Positions 45,501-53,473 of a stretch of 64,000 nt of DNA are shown piece after piece. Each line of letters starts with the position of its first letter. Position 1 is the first letter of the stretch. This DNA comes from Clostridiales bacterium (GTDB lineage Bacteria; Bacillota; Clostridia; Christensenellales; Pumilibacteraceae), in assembly GCA_015055625.1 (NCBI GenBank), contig SVHU01000005.1:1-64000 (forward strand), given 5' to 3'. Made by a program: the position numbers and the translations under genes. The notes beneath the pieces were generated by a model. The model was given only the letters and a program-made list of their open reading frames with translations, was not told the origin of the DNA and made no database searches.

Positions 45501-45952
45501 AAATTGAGGGTGTAAAGATAAATAAGCGCAGAGAAGTCCGTATGGCGGTTGATTACGACGCGTATATTCCCGAAACGTTGGTAGCTGAGGGAGAGTGGCG
45601 ATTGAGATTATATTCTAAAATCGCGCAAGTGGATGATATTAAGTCCAGAGAGAAATTGATTGGCGAGATAAAAGACGTGTACGGCGACGTCCCGGATCCC
45701 GTTAAGAACCTAATAGACGTAGCTCTTATCAAAAATCTGGCGTCTATGATACGAGCAAGCTCGGTAACGGTAAAAAAGGCGGAGCGGAAGATTTATTTCG
45801 ATCATATTTCCGATCTTACAAATGCAGTAAACGCTGAAGCAACCGCGTATGAGGGAAAGCTTGTGTTAGAGGAAAAACCGTACTTGAAATTCCGTTCTAA
45901 CAAAGCAATGGTTAAATTTTTACTATCTTGTCGTAAATTTTACGCAAATTAA
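42584..45952 (+). CDS. mfd: Transcription-repair coupling factor Mfd
   Basis: The 1122-residue translocase removes stalled RNA polymerase and recruits UvrA. It contains the UvrB-like N-terminal domain with RGDILDVYP, the CarD/RNA-polymerase-binding domain with VGEFVVHETHGIGKCEG (about residue 465), the SF2 helicase core with GDVGYGKTEVALR (Walker A), DEEQRFGV (Walker B) and SATPIPRTLHMS, the GRVGRSDR helicase motif VI, and the RGAGNIMGAEQHGHM C-terminal block. It starts 3 bases after pth without a clear ribosome site, so translational coupling is likely. Confidence 0.95.
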   Translation: MSEITMQLNNTSTLKKAGADYRDRKNISVFGVHAFVKQLLVKEAKGSLIVCNDVKEARSYVTGLTAMGERVSYIPDKEDELVFIKNKSGENIRERMKAFYEILTGKTDYAVATVASLLALYPNKEEYLAHIIQVGQNEERDLYDLVSTLSSSGYERVSQVTDVGEFSLRGDILDVYPANAESAIRIEFFGDEIEKIRRFDVDTQLSGEEVDSVGIAPFAEIFSFPSDISERVKNAFSDRLDLEAKSRADGIVSDILSSIEGGEIAYYQNWLLPFCAHSNICEFLGLDRVVIDDSKTCYEKMESLYKEHLSRFESMLTRGETSLMHDTSFFAPDKCINKKSVCFMSFASILSANRFFMPEAVYKMDCKPLPAYYHDFRMLANDLERWIKKDYTIRFCVSGNVKIITEDFLRDRYIPIGKNVFILDLPYEHGCIIEDEKLVYVCNFDMSARAKRKKLSGRKKDVFTAPEVGEFVVHETHGIGKCEGITKMFVMGANRDYLVISYAGNDKLYVPMENMDSLSRYISSGAPPKLSKIGGAEFKKLKEKVKQSVKQLAVDLMSLYSERLNAKGYAYNDDDALLHEFEDRFPFDETEDQLTAVEECLKDLKSGKIMDRLLCGDVGYGKTEVALRIAFKVICEGKQVAILAPTTILAKQHFETVKKRMEEFGVNCVRLTRFDSNKDIALSISKLEKGEADIAVGTHKMLSKNVKFKDLGLLILDEEQRFGVSDKEKIKDVKRNVNVLTLSATPIPRTLHMSMVGIRDISILDTPPSIRIPVQTFVTSYNDTLLCDAIMREVGRGGQVFVVYNKVASIDTFTAHLMELMPSIRFCVAHGQMPEKMLEDRIDAFVNGEHDVLVSSTIIENGIDMPRANTLFVVDSDKMGLSQLYQLKGRVGRSDRMAYAYFTYDDRKAMGENAYKRLEALASYTDFGSGFKIAMKDMEIRGAGNIMGAEQHGHMEKVGYDTYCTLLKEAIAEIEGVKINKRREVRMAVDYDAYIPETLVAEGEWRLRLYSKIAQVDDIKSREKLIGEIKDVYGDVPDPVKNLIDVALIKNLASMIRASSVTVKKAERKIYFDHISDLTNAVNAEATAYEGKLVLEEKPYLKFRSNKAMVKFLLSCRKFYAN

Positions 45953-45975
45953 CCTCATAAGTTGTCAATATTTGT

Positions 45976-46004
45976 TTGCTTTTTTTAATATTTTATTATA
46001 TAAT
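45976..46004 (+). promoter_or_regulatory. Promoter of the PrsA-like gene
   Basis: TTGCTT (45976-45981), 17 bp, TATAAT (45999-46004). Confidence 0.7.
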
Positions 46005-46072
46005 ATAAGGCAGTGAAATTGCGCTCGCTGAAAAACGGCGACGATTACAGTATAAAGGAAACCGGAAAAACA

Positions 46073-48154
46073 ATGAAAAAAATTGTAAGAATTTTAAGTT
46101 TAGTTATAGCTCTTGTCATGATATGCACCTGTTTTACAGGCTGTTTTGTCGTATATGACAAGGAAGATGATTTTAGTCAAGTAGTTGCAAAGATTGATTC
46201 TTACGTTGTTCTTAATCCCGAATTGGACGTTGAAGCTCGTATAGTTGCAAAGGCAACGGCAAAAGGACTTGATGGCGATAACTTGACAGATAAGCAACGC
46301 GCTACTATTATTGATGAATTGATAGCAGAAGATTCTTCCATCGGATCTTATACCAAAGAGTTTAAGTTCTATAAGTATCAGCTTGCAAACTTTATCAATA
46401 ACTATTATGCTTCTTATCTCAACGCAGGATATGACGTAGATTACCTTATTGATTCTATTATGCAGAGCGTTCTTACTCAGCAGATAGTTATTAATACCGC
46501 TTACGCATATAAAGAGAACTTTAACCTTATCAGATGGTCACAGTTCGAAGAAGATGAAGTTACTGCATACAAGTATCAGACTCTTGATTCTTATCTTGAG
46601 AATATGAAGTCGGTTATTATGGAAGAGCGTGGCGAAAGTCACTCTAACAGCACAGTTTCTCCAGAGGAAGAGGATACTAATACTTCTACAACTTATCCTG
46701 TTTACGTAGATGATACTATTACTGGATATGAGTCTTACTCTAAAGATCAGCTTATTACCGAATGTATATTCTACCTTCTTCCCAATGCAACGGATGCAGA
46801 AAAAGCGGAGTATAGAGAGGAATTATCAGATCTTGTTCCTTACGCTCTTATAAAGCTTCTTAACGACTTTAGTAAAACGAATTCTTATTATCAGGGTTTG
46901 ACTTCTGCTGAACTTCAAACCGAAGCTAAAAATCTTGGACTTACCGTTGATGGTAAGACTGATTATGAAATAATGATCGCAATAGACGATTATTACTATA
47001 ACGCAAAGAAGTCTAGAGATTATAAACTTTCTGCAACCAAGGTTCCTGGTGTATATGGCGACGATAAGAAGCGTTCGTTAGAAAATAGCGCTATGGAAAG
47101 AACTCTTACCTTTATCAAATCTCAAACTGACGCTCTTACCAATCTTAGCAAGGACGAAAAAGCAAAGATTAAGGATGCGTGGGAGTATGTAAATAAGGTT
47201 AAGACGGAAAAAGGTCTTTCTTATACTTATACAGCTATTGCAGAAAGCTACATTATGGAACATCTTGCAGGAAAGTCTTATAGAGATCAGATTATGGTTA
47301 ATCTTTTGGAAGAGTACATCGAATCTCAAATCGGCGTTTCTACAAGAGAAGTAGAAGATAGATATGCTTCTTTGCTTGCATATCAGCAGGACGCATTCAC
47401 TGCAGACGTTGCTACTTATATTTCTGCAGCTGAGGCAGGCGAAATGATTTTGTTCCATCCCGAATCAGAATATTTCTTTGTAAAGCACGTTCTTATTCCT
47501 TTCTCTACTGAGCAAAGTGGTGCACTTTCTAACTACGAAACTTCAGCAGCAGGTCAGCAGTACAACAACAAAGAGGAATACAGAGCATACCTTGCAACAC
47601 AGATTACCGGCTATGAGCATAGAGATGGCGAAAACTATGGCGATGCTCTTAGTGTAGACGAAATTATTGCAGATATTAGAAAGACTATTGCCGAAACTTC
47701 CGATATGGAAAAAGATAAGGCGTTCACTAAGCTTATGTATAAGTATTCTACCGATACTGGTGGATTCTCTCAAAAGTACGGTTATAAAGAGAAGGTAAGC
47801 TTTGCCGAGGGCGAAAAGTCTGACTATATGGTAGAGTTTGCCGAGGCTGCTAAAGAACTTTATAAGCAGGGCGAGCTTTATGCGCTTTCCGATATCGTTG
47901 TTACCGATTACGGCGTGCATATTCTTATGCTTACGAGAACAACTGATAATGCAGTAACAGCAGGTCTTTATGATTATGCGTGTGCAAGTGATAACCGCAC
48001 TGTATATCAAACCATCGAAGACGCGCTTTACAACGCTAAGCTTAACGATTACTTTACGCAGTGGCAAAACACCGAAATCATAGCTAACTTTGATAAGTCC
48101 GTAACAACTTATGACGGTAGATATTCTAATATCATTGAGGAAATGGGAAGATAA
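46073..48154 (+). CDS. prsA: PrsA-like foldase lipoprotein (parvulin PPIase)
   Basis: The 693-residue lipoprotein has lipobox CFTG-Cys24 and a C-terminal parvulin-type peptidyl-prolyl isomerase domain (about 465-640). The domain is marked by FFVKHVLIPFS, MYKYSTDTGGFSQKYGY, MVEFAEAAKELYKQGELYALSDIV and YGVHILML. The N-terminal ~440 helical residues are longer than in PrsA (about 290-350 residues total), so it may hold a bigger chaperone module. It likely folds exported proteins at the outer membrane face. ATG 46073 is preferred over an in-frame GTG at 46013, which lies right at the promoter; AAAGGA is about 13 bases upstream. Confidence 0.85.
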   Translation: MKKIVRILSLVIALVMICTCFTGCFVVYDKEDDFSQVVAKIDSYVVLNPELDVEARIVAKATAKGLDGDNLTDKQRATIIDELIAEDSSIGSYTKEFKFYKYQLANFINNYYASYLNAGYDVDYLIDSIMQSVLTQQIVINTAYAYKENFNLIRWSQFEEDEVTAYKYQTLDSYLENMKSVIMEERGESHSNSTVSPEEEDTNTSTTYPVYVDDTITGYESYSKDQLITECIFYLLPNATDAEKAEYREELSDLVPYALIKLLNDFSKTNSYYQGLTSAELQTEAKNLGLTVDGKTDYEIMIAIDDYYYNAKKSRDYKLSATKVPGVYGDDKKRSLENSAMERTLTFIKSQTDALTNLSKDEKAKIKDAWEYVNKVKTEKGLSYTYTAIAESYIMEHLAGKSYRDQIMVNLLEEYIESQIGVSTREVEDRYASLLAYQQDAFTADVATYISAAEAGEMILFHPESEYFFVKHVLIPFSTEQSGALSNYETSAAGQQYNNKEEYRAYLATQITGYEHRDGENYGDALSVDEIIADIRKTIAETSDMEKDKAFTKLMYKYSTDTGGFSQKYGYKEKVSFAEGEKSDYMVEFAEAAKELYKQGELYALSDIVVTDYGVHILMLTRTTDNAVTAGLYDYACASDNRTVYQTIEDALYNAKLNDYFTQWQNTEIIANFDKSVTTYDGRYSNIIEEMGR

Positions 48155-48167
48155 TTTATCGAAACAC

Positions 48168-48206
48168 ACAACATCCTTCGATTATAACGAAGGATGTTGT
48201 TTTTTA
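48168..48206 (+). terminator. Terminator of the PrsA-like gene
   Basis: A 13-bp perfect stem, ACAACATCCTTCG/CGAAGGATGTTGT, 7-nt loop, then TTTTTT. Confidence 0.9.
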
Positions 48207-48259
48207 TGTAAAAAAAGCCTGTATACGACAAAAATAGTCAATTTAATTTATATATAACG

Positions 48260-48268
48260 TGATATAAT
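48260..48268 (+). promoter_or_regulatory. Extended -10 promoter of the 48304 gene
   Basis: TGATATAAT gives an extended -10; the -35 is weak. Confidence 0.55.
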
Positions 48269-48303
48269 ATCAAAAAAAATTATATTGAATATAGGTGATT
48301 AAA

Positions 48304-49305
48304 GTGTACGTTAGACGTGAAAATTTGCAAGAGAGTATAAAGTTTCCACAGGGTAGCGCGATTGCCGTTTTGGGTGAAAATTTAGAGAATTTCGAGGAGC
48401 TTGAAAGTAAGTTCAGGTTAGTAAATCATACTGCGGAAGATACCCGTTTTGCAATAATTGGAGAGGATAAGGACACAAGTTTGAATGCTTATAAGCTGGG
48501 TTTGAAAAAAATCCCATTTTGTATATCGGGAAGTCGTCCTGAAAATATGTTTTTAAGCGACGTGCTTTGGAACGGAGCGGTGCCATTTATCCCGTCTGTG
48601 ACATTGCCTGAGTTTATGATTGTAACAAATAATAGCAAAAAGGCTGACTTGGAGTTTTGCGCAAGATTAGTTTTTGCGGTTGCCGAAAAGATAACGATAG
48701 AAGTTTTAAGTAAAGGGCATAGCGAAACGGTTTTTCCGCTATGGTTTTCAAAGCCCAATTTTTTGACAGAGCACGAAAGTGAAGCGTGTGAACTTGCTCT
48801 TAGCGTAGCGGGGAGAATAGATGGATTAAAACAAACCGAGAGCGCTCTAACATTGCTAAGAGCAAAGGAGAAAAATGAGTTTAACAGAAAAGATACTATC
48901 GTTTTGCTTGCTAAATATTTGTCGAAAGTGTATAATTATTTCGTAAAGTATCAGCCAACTTCGTTGTTTGCTCCTAATAACAATATGCGAGAGGAAGCCT
49001 TGACGGAGTTTTTTGGTGTAAAAAGCCCCAAAGCGAGAGAGGTTGTAACGGAGTTTGAGGTTCGTAAGTTTTATTATATGCTATCGCACAATGCGGAGGT
49101 TTTGCAGTCGTTGTGGGATAACGTTGTTAAAATTGTGGACAAGCTCTTTTTAGAACATAAAATGTTTACGGAAAACAATGGTTTTTGTATAGAAGAAATA
49201 AGCGAAGATGCTAAGTTTGCAATGTTTATATCGCCCGACTTGTTCGACGGACAAACCCTTCTTTCGTTTATAAAGGATTGCGGAGTGGCAGATATATTTA
49301 TATAA
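48304..49305 (+). CDS. Unknown protein preceding a HAD-IIA phosphatase
   Basis: The 333-residue soluble protein has no signal peptide or membrane segment. An N-terminal half with alternating beta-alpha pattern precedes a mostly helical C-terminal half. No catalytic motif was recognised. The arrangement next to a HAD-IIA phosphatase is reminiscent of glycerol-1-phosphate dehydrogenase pairs, but the metal- and NAD-binding residues were not seen, so this is only a suggestion. GTG 48304 is chosen because AGGTG sits 6 bases upstream; GTG 48295 is the alternative. Confidence 0.6.
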   Translation: MYVRRENLQESIKFPQGSAIAVLGENLENFEELESKFRLVNHTAEDTRFAIIGEDKDTSLNAYKLGLKKIPFCISGSRPENMFLSDVLWNGAVPFIPSVTLPEFMIVTNNSKKADLEFCARLVFAVAEKITIEVLSKGHSETVFPLWFSKPNFLTEHESEACELALSVAGRIDGLKQTESALTLLRAKEKNEFNRKDTIVLLAKYLSKVYNYFVKYQPTSLFAPNNNMREEALTEFFGVKSPKAREVVTEFEVRKFYYMLSHNAEVLQSLWDNVVKIVDKLFLEHKMFTENNGFCIEEISEDAKFAMFISPDLFDGQTLLSFIKDCGVADIFI

Positions 49306-49326
49306 TATAGAATGGAAGGAAAAATT

Positions 49327-50103
49327 ATGGATGCAAAACTTAAGAGGGTAAAATGCTTTTTGCTTGATATGGACGGAACAGTGTATCTTGACGGTGTTCC
49401 ATTAGATGGAGCAATCGAAGCTGTCGAACGTATGAAAAAACAAGGTAGAGTTATATTTTTGACAAACAACTCTTCTCAGTCTAAGCCCGACTATGTAGAA
49501 AAGCTCAATAAAATTGGCTTTAATGTAAACGAGGATAACGTATATACTTCGGGTAACGCCACGGTAGAATACCTTAATACGTATTATAAGGATAAAAAGA
49601 TTTATCTTTTCGGAAACGATAAGCTCACTAAAGAGTTTGTTGAGGGCGGTATATGTTTAGAGCAAGAAAAACCTGACCTTATTGTTATAGGTTTTCATAC
49701 CGCGTTTGACTACGACGAGCTTACACATTTGTGTGACCTTATAAGAGAAGGTGTTCCGTATATTTGCACACATCCCGATATAAACTGTCCCACAGCTCGT
49801 GGCTTTAAACCTGACGTTGGCGCGTTTATTGCTCTTATAGAAAAGTCTACGGGCGTTAGCCCCATGCTTATTTGTGGTAAGCCTAATAAACCTATTGGTG
49901 ATAGCGTAAAGCGTATGCTTGGTCTTAATAGCGACGAGATTGCAATGTTTGGCGATAGACTTTGTACGGATATTCAGTTTGCAATAAACAATGGTTTTGT
50001 GTCTGTACTCGTGCTTTCAGGAGAAGCAAAACTTGAGGATTTACCTGAGTTTGGTCAAGATATCGATATAATCTTGCCGTCCATAAAAGAGTGGGATAAA
50101 TAA
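49327..50103 (+). CDS. HAD-IIA family phosphatase
   Basis: The 258-residue protein is related to NagD, AraL and phosphoglycolate/glycerol-phosphate phosphatases. Motifs: FLLDMDGTVYLDG (I), FLTNNSS (II), CGKPNKPIGD (III) and MFGDRLCTDIQFAINNGF (IV). The middle C2 cap is present. The substrate is unknown. GGAAGG precedes ATG 49327 by about 8 bases; the earlier in-frame ATG at 49312 is too close to the previous stop to carry a site of its own. Operon with the unknown gene 21 bases upstream. Confidence 0.9.
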   Translation: MDAKLKRVKCFLLDMDGTVYLDGVPLDGAIEAVERMKKQGRVIFLTNNSSQSKPDYVEKLNKIGFNVNEDNVYTSGNATVEYLNTYYKDKKIYLFGNDKLTKEFVEGGICLEQEKPDLIVIGFHTAFDYDELTHLCDLIREGVPYICTHPDINCPTARGFKPDVGAFIALIEKSTGVSPMLICGKPNKPIGDSVKRMLGLNSDEIAMFGDRLCTDIQFAINNGFVSVLVLSGEAKLEDLPEFGQDIDIILPSIKEWDK

Positions 50104-50117
50104 TTATTGCAAACAGT

Positions 50118-50138
50118 CAGATTTTTTAATCTGTTTTT
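50118..50138. terminator. Terminator between the HAD-IIA gene and yyaC
   Basis: Stem CAGATT/AATCTG, TTTT loop, TTTTT tail. It lies between convergent genes. Confidence 0.7.
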
Positions 50139-50172
50139 AATGTTTGTCTAATAATAAACTTATAATATAATG

Positions 50173-50706
50173 TTATAATGTTAATAATCGAGAAGTGTCG
50201 CGTATATTTTTTACGTCGCGCTCATTCGACGAATTTGCAAAAGTTAAGTTTAATATAAGGTTAATTAGTTTTGCAACGTTGTCAGCAAGCGAATATACTC
50301 GCCCCAAGCAGCAAACGTTACCTTTGTAGCGGTATGTGGAGGAAATTATCGAAACGTCCCCAATTCTCGGAAGATCTTTGCCACTGGCAAGTCCAGGTTT
50401 TATACCGCCGTTGATTATGCGTATGCTGTCTACGTTATGAGGTGATTCGTAAGCGTCCACTGCCAAAATCTTACTAGTGGGACTTAGTCTTGTTGCTAGT
50501 TGTATCCTGTCTACGATATTAACTGCGTGTAATGGAGAGAGAAGCGTGCCTATCACGGTTGCGTTTACTTGGTACTTATCAACAAGTAGTTGTCCTACTG
50601 TTGGGCCAAAACTGTCGCTGATAATCTTTGTACTGCCTATGCAAGCGATTATGGGATTTTTCCCAAGAGAAGTAGCTAGCGTAATAATTTGTTCGGGACT
50701 TATCAT
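50173..50706 (-). CDS. yyaC: YyaC-type spore protease-like protein (DUF1256)
   Basis: The 177-residue protein matches the DUF1256/YyaC family: ACIGSTKIISDSFGPTVGQLL (family form IG-x-D-x-S-x-GDSLGPLVG), GTLLSPLHAVN, ILAVDAYESP and GIKPGLASGKDLPRIGDVSI. YyaC is related to the germination protease Gpr and made under sporulation control in Bacillus and Clostridia. Its presence points to an endospore-forming lineage. The ribosome site is weak on the minus strand. It is divergent from the CvpA-like gene. Confidence 0.85.
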   Translation of the reverse strand: MISPEQIITLATSLGKNPIIACIGSTKIISDSFGPTVGQLLVDKYQVNATVIGTLLSPLHAVNIVDRIQLATRLSPTSKILAVDAYESPHNVDSIRIINGGIKPGLASGKDLPRIGDVSIISSTYRYKGNVCCLGRVYSLADNVAKLINLILNLTFANSSNERDVKNIRDTSRLLTL

Positions 50707-50758
50707 AACTTTATTATTGACTTAAATCACGCCGTCTAAAACGGTAAAAGGAGTTTTT

Positions 50759-51901
50759 ATGTTTATTGATATAGGAATTGTTGTAATTTTGCTTATCGGA
50801 CTTGTTATGGGAATCATTAGAGGTTCAGCAAAATCTATAATAAAGTTAATTAGCCTTGTATCGGCTCTAGTCCTCACTTGGTTTTTAACCCCATACGCTA
50901 TGCAGTTGGTGTTTAACGTAGATATGTTTAGACAGCTGGTGTTTGGCGACGGTGTTACTTTAAAGGCGTTGTTTGAGGGAGTTGCTCCCGGCACGGAGAT
51001 TCCGTATATGCTTGCAATGGAGTTCGCAACCGTTATTGTTGCATTCATTGTATATCTTGTAGTTCGTTTGCTTATAATGATTATCGCGGCGATTTTAAAG
51101 GCTATCTTCTTAAAGTATAAGCCTCGCCCCATATCCCGTATTGTGGGTGGGGTAATTGGAATCGTTAATGCTTTCGTGATGGTAATGTGGTCGGTAATAT
51201 TTGTTTCCGCTATGGCTCCTATCCCATCTTTTAACGGTGCTCTTGCAGAACAGTCCAAAAACAGTATAGTTATGGGATGGACGGGATTTGTTCAAGATGG
51301 ATTTGAAGATCTTTTCATTAAAGACGATTATATCAAAGAAGCTCAAAAAGAAGCTGATAAAGCACTTGGAACTGAAAACCCTGGCGGAACTGAAAACCCC
51401 GGCGGAACTGAAAACCCCGGTGAAGAGGTAGCTTGCAATCATACTGGAACTTACGTTTGTGAGGGATGTGGAGAGTCGTTTGCCGTAATGTGGGAAGAGT
51501 TTTTGACTAATTATGAAGATTCTTATATAATGATTGACGAAGTTGATTATGCTGTTAAATTGACTTCAGATAAAGAAAGCGGTTTTGACCTTGCTCTTAG
51601 CTATACGAAAACAGATGTTATCGTAAGTTTGGATTTAGTTTACAATGCAAGCGATAGCACATGGACGTACGAGTATACCGTGGGGGAAGGCGAAGAAGCT
51701 AAAACAATGCAAGGAACGTTTGCAGAGATTAATAAGGCGTCTGAGCTTATATATGACGAAAGCAGTTGTACGGTAGACGACGTTGATAGTGCTAAAGCAG
51801 ACGTAAAGAGCTTTATCGAAATTATTGCACTAAAAGCAAATGATTGTTTAAGTGAGAAAGAAGCAGGCTTTACGATGGCTAACTTAGGTTTGAATTTCTA
51901 A
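50759..51901 (+). CDS. cvpA: CvpA family membrane protein with extra C-terminal domain
   Basis: The 380-residue protein has an N-terminal CvpA domain (about residues 1-170) with four membrane helices and the family sequence GLVMGIIRGSAKSIIKLI. Most CvpA proteins end near 170-200 residues. Here a short acidic linker with three ENPGGT-like repeats leads to an extracytoplasmic domain (about 225-380) with a CxxxxxYxCxGCG cysteine cluster. Function of that domain is unknown. CvpA influences colicin V production and envelope integrity in enterics. AAAAGGAG precedes the ATG. Confidence 0.75.
   Translation: MFIDIGIVVILLIGLVMGIIRGSAKSIIKLISLVSALVLTWFLTPYAMQLVFNVDMFRQLVFGDGVTLKALFEGVAPGTEIPYMLAMEFATVIVAFIVYLVVRLLIMIIAAILKAIFLKYKPRPISRIVGGVIGIVNAFVMVMWSVIFVSAMAPIPSFNGALAEQSKNSIVMGWTGFVQDGFEDLFIKDDYIKEAQKEADKALGTENPGGTENPGGTENPGEEVACNHTGTYVCEGCGESFAVMWEEFLTNYEDSYIMIDEVDYAVKLTSDKESGFDLALSYTKTDVIVSLDLVYNASDSTWTYEYTVGEGEEAKTMQGTFAEINKASELIYDESSCTVDDVDSAKADVKSFIEIIALKANDCLSEKEAGFTMANLGLNF
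51368..51420 (+). repeat. 18-bp coding tandem repeat, three units
   Basis: GGAACTGAAAACCCYGGC is repeated three times, encoding GTENPG units in the linker of the CvpA-like protein. Small differences are one T/C change and an early end of the third unit. Copy number may vary between strains. Confidence 0.9.
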
Positions 51902-51926
51902 AAATTTATAGCTTAAAATAGAAAAT

Positions 51927-51957
51927 GCGGTTTGGTTTATATCAAGCCGTGTTTTTT
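51927..51957 (+). terminator. Terminator of the CvpA-like gene
   Basis: Stem GCGGTTTG/CAAGCCGT with one wobble pair, followed by GTTTTTT. Confidence 0.65.
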
Positions 51958-52130
51958 ATAATTTGAGAAAAATGCGCCAAAATAATGATACGTGTGCGAC
52001 TTTTTAGGTCAAAAGCGAGATAAAAGCCGTGTATTTTTCGGAGAGATTGTCTAAAAATGGGCAATCTTTTTCATATTTCGGCATATAGATTGTAGTAGAA
52101 TATTGCTTGTAAAAAATAACGGAGAAATAT

Positions 52131-53099
52131 ATGCAAACAAACAAGAAATCTTTGATACTGTCTTCGCCGTTTGGCTCTAGTGGAATGGTAACCTTTACCA
52201 GGATGGGAAAAAATGTGAATTTTGCCGTAACCGTGTTTACAAAGGGCAAGTATAAGATTGTGCTAAAGGGAGTAAAGGTGCAAGAGTGGGAAGTATTTTC
52301 TCCGCACTCAACTTTTCTTTTGCCCGACTTCGATTTTGATAGCGTAGGCGTTGGAATTTACGTGGACGGACAGCTTTTTTGCAAGGGCGGATTTTTTGAG
52401 GAGGTAGAAAATGAAGAATCTAAAATTGATGCGTCGGACGAAAGTGAAGATAGTGAGAGTGAAGCAGAGCAAAAAGAGGTCATAACGTATATGGACGATG
52501 CTGTTGCAACCGAGAATTATTATCCTGAAGATATAAGAGTTGTGTGTGAGGAAAACAAAAGCGTAGCTGTTTTGCTCTCTTTTCGCATTAACGACTATGT
52601 GGAAAACCAAGTAGAAGGGTTATTTAATTGCAAAATCAAGCGCAAAAAGGAAGAACCTCGAAATAACGATATCAAGCGCAAAAATTCAGTGTTCATAAAA
52701 AAACCGTTTGAGCAAGACGAGGTGGCATCTACCGTTTTCCCGATAGACGCAATGGAGTTTTCGAGAAAGGCGTTTTATTACGAGCAGATAAAAGACAAGA
52801 TAGACGCATTATTTAAGGCTGGTGAGCGTGAAGATAGTCTAACAAAGCTAATGCCTGATACGCGCTGGGTTAAAATAGAGTATTCTCCGACGCAGTTTTA
52901 CGTGGTAGGAATTGTGGGCAGGGAAGGTGGTATGCCCGATTATATATGCTATGGAGTTCCCTCCAGTTTTTCACGCCCAATAGAGTGTTTAGGTAAGCAC
53001 GCAAGGTGGGTGCCTGTTGACGTAAGGGATCCTCAGGGCAGTGGATATTGGCTTTTATTTCAATCTGCAAAGACAGGAGAAACCATTAAAAACGACTAA
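52131..53099 (+). CDS. Hypothetical protein with a conserved C-terminal domain
   Basis: The 322-residue cytoplasmic protein has a beta-rich N-terminal part (about 1-90), an acidic linker and a C-terminal domain (about 205-318). That domain has RWVKIEYSPTQFYVVGIVGREGG-like and YICYGVP...GYWLLFQSAKTGE blocks that recur in uncharacterised proteins of many gut Clostridia. No catalytic residues are obvious. GGAG lies before the ATG. The gene is followed by a MITE rather than a normal terminator. Confidence 0.7.
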   Translation: MQTNKKSLILSSPFGSSGMVTFTRMGKNVNFAVTVFTKGKYKIVLKGVKVQEWEVFSPHSTFLLPDFDFDSVGVGIYVDGQLFCKGGFFEEVENEESKIDASDESEDSESEAEQKEVITYMDDAVATENYYPEDIRVVCEENKSVAVLLSFRINDYVENQVEGLFNCKIKRKKEEPRNNDIKRKNSVFIKKPFEQDEVASTVFPIDAMEFSRKAFYYEQIKDKIDALFKAGEREDSLTKLMPDTRWVKIEYSPTQFYVVGIVGREGGMPDYICYGVPSSFSRPIECLGKHARWVPVDVRDPQGSGYWLLFQSAKTGETIKND

Positions 53100-53145
53100 T
53101 TTGTATGCTAATAAAGTAAATTATCTTAATATGATTTAATAAAAA

Positions 53146-53318
53146 GGCTCTGTCCTAATCTACGGTTGATTTTGGACGGAAAGCCCACTACGAAATACTG
53201 CGTAATTTACTCAGTTACGTACCCTGCAGGTACGCGCCTTCGTAAATATACTTGTCTTTCTTGTGATTTTCTCGTCAAATCGCCTTATGGCTAATCAACC
53301 ATATTTTGTGACATAGCC
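53146..53318. mobile_element. MITE-like non-autonomous element, copy 2
   Basis: The 173-bp second copy differs from the one at 40208 by a single base (C to T at element position 11). It has the same 26-bp imperfect inverted ends. It is flanked by a perfect 8-bp target duplication, AATAAAAA (53138-53145 and 53319-53326). The two copies are in the same orientation. A perfect target duplication and near identity show recent movement. Confidence 0.85.
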
Positions 53319-53326
53319 AATAAAAA

Positions 53327-53473
53327 TTGGGAAGAAAAGGATTTTTATTAGAGGAAAACTCCAAAAAAAATTATATACTATAAAGTATATTAGTATAAAT
53401 GAGTTGACGAAAAGAATATTTTCGAGTATAATAAATGAGATTGATTATAAAACAATTGGAGTAATATAAAAAT
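53327..53473. other. Gap with promoter before the lipoprotein gene
   Basis: Apart from the MITE, the 374-base gap from 53100 to 53473 holds a palindromic TATACT/AGTATA stretch near 53382-53393 and the promoter at 53404-53432. Confidence 0.6.
53404..53432 (+). promoter_or_regulatory. Promoter of the 53474 lipoprotein gene
   Basis: TTGACG (53404-53409), 17 bp, TATAAT (53427-53432). Confidence 0.85.

Noticed and set aside
48304-49305. Glycerol-1-phosphate dehydrogenase
   Set aside because: Suggested by the neighbouring HAD-IIA gene, but the nucleotide loop and metal-binding histidines were not found.
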